Below are positions 1 to 5,975 of a stretch of DNA of 6,596 nucleotides, piece by piece. Source of the DNA: Rhodocyclaceae bacterium (GTDB lineage: Bacteria > Pseudomonadota > Gammaproteobacteria > Burkholderiales > Rhodocyclaceae); assembly GCA_025361105.1 (NCBI GenBank), contig JANYAW010000358.1, forward strand, positions 1 through 6,596, written 5' to 3'. Numbering within the stretch: the stretch's first letter is position 1; each line of letters starts with the position of its first letter. The notes beneath the pieces are model-generated. The model was given only the letters and a program-made list of their open reading frames with translations. It was not told where the DNA came from and made no database searches. Both the position numbers and the translations under genes were made by a program.

Positions 1-1
1 C

Positions 2-442
2 GGCGGTCAAGCAGTTGTCGAAGGCACTGGCGACCACGGCTGCGAATACATGACTGGTGGCACGGTAGCCGTTTTGGGAATTACCGGACGCAATTTCGCT
101 GCCGGTATGTCGGGTGGAATTGCTTACGTGTACGACATCGACGGCAACTTCGCCAAACGTTGCAACACGGCGATGGTGACGCTGCATAAATTACTCTCTG
201 CGTCAGAGCAAGCCGACGATGGCACGCGTCATCGCGAAGAGGCGGATGAGACTCAACTAAAACGCATGCTCAGCGAGCACGCCGCACTGACCGGTAGCGA
301 ACGCGCGAGTGCGATCTTGGGCAATTGGGAAACCGCGCGCGGCAAGTTCGTCAAGGTGTTCCCGAATGAGTATCGACGCGCATTAACCGAGATGGCGCAG
401 AAAACGCATTCGTCCAAAGTTGTACAGAAAGAGATTGCCTAA
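2..442 (+). CDS. gltB: Glutamate synthase (NADPH) large subunit, C-terminal fragment
   Basis: This is the last 146 residues of the GOGAT alpha subunit; the start lies upstream of the window. The full enzyme is cytoplasmic. It hydrolyses glutamine in an N-terminal amidotransferase domain, channels the ammonia, and reductively aminates 2-oxoglutarate to glutamate on an FMN/Fe-S synthase domain, using electrons delivered by GltD. The visible part is the end of the C-terminal beta-helix (GXGXG) domain: glycine-rich turns run over fragment residues 1-45 with the typical stretches GDHGCEYMTGG and GRNFAAGMSGG. A charged helical tail follows, including RHREEAD and LKRML near fragment residues 75-90, and the protein ends normally at TAA 440-442. 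The next gene is gltD with no spacer, the usual gltBD operon order. No frameshift is seen. The identification is secure from the glycine-rich motif and the neighbour. Confidence 0.96.
   Translation, partial: GGQAVVEGTGDHGCEYMTGGTVAVLGITGRNFAAGMSGGIAYVYDIDGNFAKRCNTAMVTLHKLLSASEQADDGTRHREEADETQLKRMLSEHAALTGSERASAILGNWETARGKFVKVFPNEYRRALTEMAQKTHSSKVVQKEIA
427..434 (+). promoter_or_regulatory. Ribosome binding site of gltD
   Basis: The purine run GAAAGAGA lies within the gltB coding end, 8 nt before the gltD ATG. It is an imperfect match to the Shine-Dalgarno sequence. It supports the ATG at 443 over the in-frame ATG two codons later, and the abutting stop and start suggest translational coupling. 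Confidence 0.5.
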
Positions 443-1906
443 ATGGGAATGCCAACTGGATTCAAAGAGTTTGAGCGCGTCGCCGAGACCTACGAGAAAT
501 CGAAGACGCGCATATTGCACTATCACGAATTTGTGCCGCATCTGAACGATGCGCAGGCCAAGGTGCAAAGTGCGCGGTGCATGGATTGTGGAATTCCGTT
601 TTGCAACAACGGCTGTCCGGTCAACAACATCATTCCCGACTGGAATGATTTGGTCTATCGCGGACAATGGCGTGAAGCGATTGAGGTGCTGCATTCGACC
701 AATAATTTTCCAGAATTCACCAGCCGGATTTGTCCCGCGCCTTGCGAAGCGGCGTGCACGCTGAACATTGAGCAAAATCCCGTTGGCATCAAATCCATCG
801 AGCGCGCGATTATCGATAAGGCTGGCGAGAATGGTTGGGTGACACCGCAACCCGCTAGCCACCAAACCGGCAAGAAAATTGCGGTGGTGGGCTCGGGCCC
901 AGCCGGTTTGGCTGCGGCACAGCAATTGGCGCGCGCCGGACATGCAGTCACCGTGTTCGAGAAAAGCGATCGCGTAGGCGGTTTACTGCGCTACGGCATC
1001 CCCGATTTCAAACTCGACAAGCGCTTGATTGATTGGCGCATGGCGCAAATGGGCGTTGAAGGTGTGCGCTTTGTGACCAGCACGATGGTGACTAACGCGG
1101 TGCTGCCGTGCGAGATCGCCAGCGATGCCAAATGGGTGGTGACGACCGAGCAGCTACGCAAGGAATTTGATGCGGTGATTCTTTCCGGCGGCGCAGAGAC
1201 ACCACGCGACTTGCCGATTCCGGGACGTGAGCTACCCGGCGTACATTTCGCCCTTGAATTCCTGATTCCGCAAAACAAGGAAGTCGCCGGAGCGCCGAAA
1301 AATCCTATCAATGTGCATGGCAAACATGTGCTGGTGATTGGCGGCGGTGATACCGGCTCGGATTGTGTCGGCACTTCGAATCGACACGGTGCCGCCAGCA
1401 TCACGCAAATCGAATTGCTGGCGCGTCCGCCCGAGCAGGAAAACGGTCCGCTGACTTGGCCTTACTGGCCGCTCAAGATGCGCACCTCATCGTCGCACGA
1501 AGAAGGCGCGGCGCGCGATTGGTCGATTGGTACCAAGGAATTCATCAGCAAAAACGGTCGCCTCCATGCCGTCAAAGCTGTGCATCTCGAATGGAAAAAT
1601 GGCCGCATGACCGAAGTCGCCGGCAGCGAATTTGAAATCCGCGCCGACTATGTTTTCCTAGCGATGGGTTTTACGCAACCGGCGCGCGGTGTGCTCGATG
1701 CCTTTGGCGTAACACCCGATGGACGTGGCAACGCCAAGGCAAGCACCGAGGGCGATCAAGCGTATGTAACCAACGTCAAAGGCGTTTTCGCCGCTGGTGA
1801 TATGCGACGGGGGCAATCGTTGGTGGTGTGGGCGATACGCGAAGGCCGCCAATGCGCGCGCGCAGTCGATGCCTATTTGATGGGTGCTAGCGTGTTGCCG
1901 CGCTAA
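443..1906 (+). CDS. gltD: Glutamate synthase (NADPH) small subunit
   Basis: This 487-residue protein is the FAD and Fe-S subunit that oxidises NADPH and passes electrons to GltB for glutamate synthesis in the cytoplasm. The N-terminal Fe-S region has cysteines at 46, 49, 54 and 58 and a second group at 97, 101 and 105 (CPAPCEAAC). A Rossmann FAD-binding motif GSGPAG is at 150-155, followed by the family stretch GGLLRYGIPDFKLDK. The NADPH-binding motif GGGDTG is at 300-305, and a second FAD contact region around AAGDMRRGQS is at 450-459. The length fits the family (roughly 470-490). The chosen ATG follows the gltB stop directly and gives the usual family N-terminus of the type MGxPTGF. A purine-rich GAAAGAGA at 427-434 can serve as ribosome binding site, and translation is probably coupled to gltB. 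Related flavoproteins (DPD, NfnB-like) share the fold, but the adjacent gltB settles the assignment. Confidence 0.97.
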   Translation: MGMPTGFKEFERVAETYEKSKTRILHYHEFVPHLNDAQAKVQSARCMDCGIPFCNNGCPVNNIIPDWNDLVYRGQWREAIEVLHSTNNFPEFTSRICPAPCEAACTLNIEQNPVGIKSIERAIIDKAGENGWVTPQPASHQTGKKIAVVGSGPAGLAAAQQLARAGHAVTVFEKSDRVGGLLRYGIPDFKLDKRLIDWRMAQMGVEGVRFVTSTMVTNAVLPCEIASDAKWVVTTEQLRKEFDAVILSGGAETPRDLPIPGRELPGVHFALEFLIPQNKEVAGAPKNPINVHGKHVLVIGGGDTGSDCVGTSNRHGAASITQIELLARPPEQENGPLTWPYWPLKMRTSSSHEEGAARDWSIGTKEFISKNGRLHAVKAVHLEWKNGRMTEVAGSEFEIRADYVFLAMGFTQPARGVLDAFGVTPDGRGNAKASTEGDQAYVTNVKGVFAAGDMRRGQSLVVWAIREGRQCARAVDAYLMGASVLPR

Positions 1907-1916
1907 CAGTACAACG

Positions 1917-2528
1917 ATGGAGTTAAGCGCAAGTTTTTTGTCAGCAGGTTTCTTGCTGCTGCTGGTGCTCGACCCATTCGGCAATATCCCGATTGTCGCC
2001 GCGCTGTTGCGTGGCGTAACACCCGCGAGGCGTTGGCGCGTAGTCTTGCGCGAATGCGTGATTGCCTACGTGGTACTGACTTTGTTTTTGTTTTTTGGTC
2101 AGCGCGTGATGAGCTTTTTGCAACTCTCCGAAGTTTCCTTGGGTATATCTGGTGGCGTGGTGCTGTTTCTGATTGCACTGCGAATGATTTTTCCGCCGCC
2201 CGGCGGCAGTGTGTTTGGTGACGCGAACGGCGCCGCCGAACCATTCATCGTGCCATTGGCTGTGCCCGCAATTGCCGGTCCGTCTGCGATGGCGATGGTG
2301 ATGCTCTTGGTCTCGCGTGAACCCGATAGATTGTTCGAGTGGTTCGGCGCCATGAGCTTGGCAATGGCGATATCAACGACGGTGCTGGTGGCCAGTGGCA
2401 AACTGATTCACGTGCTGGGCGAGCGTGTGCTCACTGCCGTGGAACGTTTGATGGGATTGATATTGAGCGCGCTGGCGATAGAAATGCTGCTACGTGGAAT
2501 TAGTGGGTTTGTTAAAACGTTTGCCTAA
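1917..2528 (+). CDS. MarC family (YhgN-like) integral inner-membrane protein
   Basis: This 203-residue hydrophobic protein of the MarC/UPF0056 family closely resembles E. coli YhgN as I recall it (about 197 residues). Six membrane segments can be seen at roughly 7-29, 44-61, 74-92, 111-132, 141-160 and 178-196. The family motif LDPFGNIP is at 18-25, FLIALRMIFP at 84-93, EPFIVPLAVPAIAGPS at 108-123, and ERLMGLIL at 176-183. The biochemical role of the family is unknown; the old link of MarC to multiple antibiotic resistance was not supported by later work, so resistance should not be assumed. The start is ATG 1917, which matches the short N-terminus of relatives. An in-frame GTG at 1884 would add 11 polar residues and overlap gltD by 23 nt. 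No clear Shine-Dalgarno precedes ATG 1917, so it may depend on ribosomes finishing gltD 10 nt upstream. There is no evident functional link to glutamate synthesis. Confidence 0.9.
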   Translation: MELSASFLSAGFLLLLVLDPFGNIPIVAALLRGVTPARRWRVVLRECVIAYVVLTLFLFFGQRVMSFLQLSEVSLGISGGVVLFLIALRMIFPPPGGSVFGDANGAAEPFIVPLAVPAIAGPSAMAMVMLLVSREPDRLFEWFGAMSLAMAISTTVLVASGKLIHVLGERVLTAVERLMGLILSALAIEMLLRGISGFVKTFA

Positions 2529-2542
2529 GGGAATGTGGTTTT

Positions 2543-2583
2543 TGACGGTGTATCACCAGCACCAACTCGCGAAATTACCGTCA
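2543..2583. repeat. Inverted repeat TGACGGT...ACCGTCA upstream of glmU
   Basis: Perfect 7-bp arms at 2543-2549 and 2577-2583 are separated by 27 nt, in the 84-nt gap between the marC-like gene and glmU. It could be a split operator or a long-loop RNA stem. There is no following T-run, so it does not look like an intrinsic terminator. A 7-bp repeat at this distance may also be chance. Confidence 0.3.
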
Positions 2584-2604
2584 GACGAGTGCTCTTGTTA
2601 GACT
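2575..2604 (+). promoter_or_regulatory. Weak candidate promoter for glmU-glmS
   Basis: TAGACT at 2599-2604 matches the -10 consensus at four of six positions and is preceded by TG at 2596-2597, an extended -10 arrangement. A poor -35 (TTACCG, 2575-2580, three of six) lies 18 nt upstream. Transcription would start near 2611, almost at the glmU ATG, giving a nearly leaderless transcript. This is speculative; glmUS may instead be read from the upstream operon. Confidence 0.2.
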
Positions 2605-2612
2605 GTGAGCAC

Positions 2613-3989
2613 ATGAAAAATTCATCGCTCAATGTCGTAATCCTTGCCGCAGGTGCGGGCAAGCGTATGCGTTCCGAAGTGCCCAAAGTTTTGCATCCGC
2701 TGGCGGGCAAGGCGATGCTCGCTCATGTGCTGGACACCGCGCGTGGTTTAGGCGCGCAGAAAATTTGCGTCGTTGTGGGTCATGGTGGCGATGCAGTGCG
2801 CGCCGCTTTCCCCGCGCCGGATATTGATTGGGCGGATCAGTCGCCACAACTTGGTACCGGTCACGCGCTACTTCAGGCTTTGCCGCATATTGATCCAGCC
2901 GCGCCGACGCTGGTGTTGTATGGCGATGTGCCGCTGACCCGCGACGCGACGCTGCATCGCTTGATTGAAGCCGCCGGACAAAGCAATCTCGCCCTGCTCA
3001 CCGCACAGGTGCTTAACCCACATGGTTATGGTCGCATCGTGCGCATTGACGGCCAAGTCAAACGTATCGTGGAAGAAAAAGACGCCGACGATGCCGAGCG
3101 CGCGATAGGCGAAATCAATACTGGAATGCTGGTGGCTCCGGCTGCTGCACTGGCACGCTGGTTAACCGGTTTGGGTAACCAAAACGCGCAAGGCGAATAC
3201 TATCTGACCGACATCGTGGCGCTCGCCGTGAGCGAAGGCTGCAAGGTCGTGACTGCCCATCCGGGCGCTGCATGGGAGACCGATGGCGTGAACAACAAAG
3301 CGCAATTGGCGCAATTGGAACGCGTGTATCAGCGCAATATCGCCGAGGCCTTGTTGGAAGCCGGCACGACGCTGGCCGACCCGGCTCGCATCGACGTACG
3401 GGGCGAATTGACCTGCGAGGCGGATGTATTCATCGATGTCGGCTGTGTGTTTGAAGGCAAAGTGTCAGTTGGTGCTGGCACTACGCTGTCAGCCAACTGC
3501 GTGTTGAAAAACTGCACCATCGGTGCGGGCGTTTTAGTCAAACCGTTTTGCCATATCGAAGATGCAGTCGTCGGCGCAAATTCAATAATCGGGCCGTATG
3601 CGCGTTTGCGTCCGGGCACCAAACTTGGCAACGAAGTACACATCGGAAATTTCTGCGAGATAAAGAATTCCGATATCGCCAGCGGCTCCAAAGTTAATCA
3701 CCTGTCCTACATCGGCGATACGAGCATGGGTAGTCGCGTCAATATCGGCGCAGGCACCATTACTTGCAATTACGATGGCGCGAATAAATTTCGCACGGTG
3801 ATTGAAGACGATGTCTTCATCGGCTCCGACACGCAGCTCGTCGCGCCGGTTACGGTGGGTCGCGGCGCAACGCTCGGGGCTGGCACCACGCTGACCAAAG
3901 ATGCTCCCGCCGATCAACTCACGGTGTCGCGCGCCAAACAAATTTCGATGGCTAGCTGGAAGCGCCCGCAGAAAATCAAAAAGGATTAA
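2613..3989 (+). CDS. glmU: Bifunctional glucosamine-1-phosphate acetyltransferase / UDP-GlcNAc pyrophosphorylase
   Basis: This 458-residue cytoplasmic enzyme carries out the last two steps to UDP-GlcNAc: acetyl-CoA-dependent acetylation of glucosamine-1-phosphate, then uridylyl transfer from UTP. The N-terminal nucleotidyltransferase domain (about 1-228) has LAAGAGKRM at 11-19, K25, the YGDVPL stretch with metal ligand D105, E154 in VEEKD, N169, and metal ligand N227. A linker helix (about 229-250) leads into a left-handed beta-helix of hexapeptide repeats (about 251-437). That domain carries the acetyltransferase residues R333, K351, catalytic H363, Y366, N377, N386, K392 and R440. These match E. 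coli numbering, which argues for full function. ATG 2613 was chosen because it gives the normal family N-terminus a few residues before VVILAAG; the open frame extends back to GTG 2535, but that extension has no family resemblance. Upstream only a weak GTGAG lies near the start. glmS follows after 2 nt. Confidence 0.97.
   Translation: MKNSSLNVVILAAGAGKRMRSEVPKVLHPLAGKAMLAHVLDTARGLGAQKICVVVGHGGDAVRAAFPAPDIDWADQSPQLGTGHALLQALPHIDPAAPTLVLYGDVPLTRDATLHRLIEAAGQSNLALLTAQVLNPHGYGRIVRIDGQVKRIVEEKDADDAERAIGEINTGMLVAPAAALARWLTGLGNQNAQGEYYLTDIVALAVSEGCKVVTAHPGAAWETDGVNNKAQLAQLERVYQRNIAEALLEAGTTLADPARIDVRGELTCEADVFIDVGCVFEGKVSVGAGTTLSANCVLKNCTIGAGVLVKPFCHIEDAVVGANSIIGPYARLRPGTKLGNEVHIGNFCEIKNSDIASGSKVNHLSYIGDTSMGSRVNIGAGTITCNYDGANKFRTVIEDDVFIGSDTQLVAPVTVGRGATLGAGTTLTKDAPADQLTVSRAKQISMASWKRPQKIKKD
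3981..3985 (+). promoter_or_regulatory. Ribosome binding site of glmS
   Basis: AAGGA sits inside the last codons of glmU, with a 6-nt spacer to the glmS ATG. It is a good Shine-Dalgarno match and fixes the start at 3992, where cysteine is the second residue, as the enzyme requires. Confidence 0.75.
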
Positions 3990-3991
3990 GC

Positions 3992-5830
3992 ATGTGTGGA
4001 ATCGTCGCAGCAGTTGCCGATGGCAATATCGTTCCACTGCTAATCGAAGGGCTGACGCGACTGGAATATCGCGGCTACGATTCAGCAGGGCTTGCTTTAC
4101 GTGATGACACGAGCGGCAAACTGACGCGATTTCGCAGCATCGGGCGCGTCGCGGATTTGGCCGAGCAATCAAAAAATCACACCGCAACTTCCAGCATCGC
4201 ACATACGCGTTGGGCAACCCACGGCGCGCCCAGCGAGCGCAACGCACATCCGCACATGTCAGGCGGCATCGCTGTGGTGCATAACGGCATCATCGAAAAC
4301 TATGTCGCCCTGCGTGAAATGTTGCGCGCTCAGGGCTATGTTTTTTCGTCCGATACCGATACCGAAGTCATCGTGCACCTCATCGTGCATCTGGCCAAAA
4401 CCACGCCGGATTTATTCACCGCAGTGGCGCAAACCTGCAAGCAACTCGAAGGCATCTATGCCATCGCGGTGATTCGCGAAGGTGACAATTGCGTCGTCGT
4501 CTCAAGGCACGGTGCGCCTTTGCTGTTGGGCTTGGGCGAACATGGCAACTACGCCGCATCGGATGCTTCGGCGCTGCTTTCAGTCACGCGCAAAATTGTC
4601 TATCTCGAAGAAGGTGATGTTGCCGAAATTTCGCTGGCCGGAATTCGCGCAGTTGACGCCGGTGACACGCCGTTAAAAATCGGCATCGATCGCCCGATAC
4701 ACATCAGCACACTGTCCGCCGCTGAAGTGGAAAAAGGCGATTACGCCCACTTCATGCAAAAGGAAATTTTCGAACAGCCGGAAGTGTTGGCGGCGACATT
4801 GGAGATGATAGGCGGCGCACAATCCTTGTCGCCCAATATTTTCGGCGCGAGCGCCCCCGAGGTTTTCGCCGATGTAAATGCTGTCTTGATACTCGCCTGT
4901 GGCACCAGTTTTCATTCCGGCCTCGTCGCACGTTATTGGATAGAACAACTCGCTGGTATCCCATGCACGGTAGAAATCGCCAGCGAATATCGTTACCGCG
5001 TTTCGGTACCCAACCCGCGACAATTGGTAGTCGCCATTTCGCAATCCGGCGAAACCGCCGACACCCTGGCCTCGATTAAATTTGCCAAATCACTGGGCAT
5101 GGGAAAAACTTTGGCACTATGCAATGCGCCTGAATCCGCCATCGTCCGCGAATGCGCGCTGCGTTTCCTCACTCGCGCCGGCAAGGAAATCGGAGTTGCG
5201 TCGACCAAAGCTTTCACCACGCAACTCGCCGCCTTGTTTTTACTCGCCATCACATTAGGAAAAATCGGCGGGCGCGTCAGCGCAAAAGACGAAGCCGAGT
5301 ACCTGAAAGATTTGCGCCATCTGCCGCTCGCCGTGCAAAAAGTTTTGGCGCTCGAACCCGCCATCAAAATCTGGGCGCAGCGTTTCGCCGACAAACATCA
5401 CGCCCTGTTTTTAGGGCGTGGCCTGCACTATCCGATTGCACTCGAAGGCGCGCTCAAGCTAAAAGAAATCTCCTACATTCATGCCGAAGGCTATCCCGCT
5501 GGCGAGCTTAAACACGGCCCCTTGGCGCTGGTCGACGAAAACATGCCGGTAATCAGCATCGCGCCGAATGATGCGTTGCTGTCCAAACTGAAATCCAATC
5601 TGGAGGAAGTCGCTTCGCGCAGCGGCGAGTTGTACGTCTTCGCCGATGCCGATTCCGCCATCATAGAATCTGCCCGCGTGCATGTGCTGCGCCTGCCCGA
5701 GCACTACGGCCTGCTCTCACCCGTGTTGCATGTCGTCGCCTTGCAATTGTTCTCGTATCACGTGGCGCTAGTCAAAGGCACTGACATCGACAAGCCGCGC
5801 AATTTGGCGAAATCAGTGACGGTGGAATAA
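3992..5830 (+). CDS. glmS: Glutamine--fructose-6-phosphate aminotransferase (isomerizing)
   Basis: This 612-residue cytoplasmic enzyme makes glucosamine-6-phosphate from fructose-6-phosphate and glutamine, the committed step to UDP-GlcNAc. The class II glutaminase domain (about 1-240) begins MCGIV, so Cys2 becomes the N-terminal nucleophile after Met removal. It also shows RLEYRGYDSAG (23-33), HTRWATHG (71-78), HNGIIEN (97-103) and D123. Two SIS sugar-isomerase domains follow, with CGTS at 303-306, SQSGETADT at 350-358 and STKAFTTQ at 404-411. Isomerase residues K491, E492 and H508 are present, and K607 lies in the canonical tail NLAKSVTVE. Length is close to E. coli GlmS (609). Its 2-nt spacing from glmU implies co-transcription and leaves no room for a glmS ribozyme, so any product feedback must act elsewhere. 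The gltBD genes upstream share glutamine as substrate, but a regulatory link is only inference. Confidence 0.98.
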   Translation: MCGIVAAVADGNIVPLLIEGLTRLEYRGYDSAGLALRDDTSGKLTRFRSIGRVADLAEQSKNHTATSSIAHTRWATHGAPSERNAHPHMSGGIAVVHNGIIENYVALREMLRAQGYVFSSDTDTEVIVHLIVHLAKTTPDLFTAVAQTCKQLEGIYAIAVIREGDNCVVVSRHGAPLLLGLGEHGNYAASDASALLSVTRKIVYLEEGDVAEISLAGIRAVDAGDTPLKIGIDRPIHISTLSAAEVEKGDYAHFMQKEIFEQPEVLAATLEMIGGAQSLSPNIFGASAPEVFADVNAVLILACGTSFHSGLVARYWIEQLAGIPCTVEIASEYRYRVSVPNPRQLVVAISQSGETADTLASIKFAKSLGMGKTLALCNAPESAIVRECALRFLTRAGKEIGVASTKAFTTQLAALFLLAITLGKIGGRVSAKDEAEYLKDLRHLPLAVQKVLALEPAIKIWAQRFADKHHALFLGRGLHYPIALEGALKLKEISYIHAEGYPAGELKHGPLALVDENMPVISIAPNDALLSKLKSNLEEVASRSGELYVFADADSAIIESARVHVLRLPEHYGLLSPVLHVVALQLFSYHVALVKGTDIDKPRNLAKSVTVE

Positions 5831-5861
5831 GCACAGCACAGCAGTCCTTCCTGCGCATTTC

Positions 5862-5875
5862 TTGACCTATGACAA
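5862..5875 (+). promoter_or_regulatory. Candidate FNR/Dnr-type site upstream of the cytochrome b gene
   Basis: TTGAC-N4-GACAA is one mismatch from the palindrome TTGAC-N4-GTCAA used by Dnr/NnrR-type members of the CRP/FNR family, and matches seven of ten positions of the E. coli FNR consensus TTGAT-N4-ATCAA. Its centre is 5868.5. If it acts at -41.5, as FNR-type activators commonly do, the start of transcription would be near 5910 and the -10 at 5898-5903, where TAAGCT is found (a weak, three-of-six match, as expected for an activator-dependent promoter). The site is short and could be chance. Confidence 0.33.
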
Positions 5876-5962
5876 GGTGCACCGGTCCTCGCGCACCTAA
5901 GCTGGTAGCCTCGCCATGATGTAAGCAGATGGCTCGTGCTGCTTCCACATCCGGCCGGCAAC

Positions 5963-5967
5963 AAGGA
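5963..5967 (+). promoter_or_regulatory. Ribosome binding site of the cytochrome b-like gene
   Basis: AAGGA lies 8 nt before ATG 5976. It selects this ATG over the later in-frame ATGs at 5988 and 6015, which have no such sequence before them. Confidence 0.7.
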
Positions 5968-5975
5968 TACGGGCT

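Noticed and set aside
383..943. Long open frame on the minus strand (186 codons) opposite the gltB/gltD junction
   Set aside because: It lies antisense to clearly conserved gltB and gltD sequence, its translation shows no recognisable domain, and GC-rich codon use readily leaves such frames open.
2081..2096. T-rich tract in the marC-like gene as a phase-variable slippage site
   Set aside because: The longest run is six T, it encodes phenylalanine and leucine in a membrane helix, and the reading frame is intact. Such runs are normal in membrane protein genes.
1917..2528. Antibiotic resistance function for the MarC-like protein
   Set aside because: The family name comes from a gene near the mar locus; the closest resemblance here is YhgN, whose function is unknown, and nothing in the sequence or neighbourhood indicates resistance.
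2542..2547. TTGACG as a -35 box of a glmU promoter
   Set aside because: The sequence 16-18 nt downstream (around 2564-2570, ACTCGC) bears no resemblance to a -10 box.
3986..3991. A glmS ribozyme/riboswitch in front of glmS
   Set aside because: Only 2 nt separate the glmU stop from the glmS ATG and the preceding bases are glmU coding sequence with an ordinary Shine-Dalgarno. The ribozyme needs well over 100 nt of leader.
3582..4247. Long minus-strand open frame (221 codons) across the glmU/glmS junction
   Set aside because: Its translation is arginine- and cysteine-rich with no recognisable family, and it is fully opposite two well-conserved genes. It is a shadow frame.
5841..5854. Intrinsic terminator after glmS (GCAG...CTGC hairpin)
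   Set aside because: The stem is only 4 bp with a 6-nt loop, and the downstream sequence has no proper T-run, so the structure is too weak to call.
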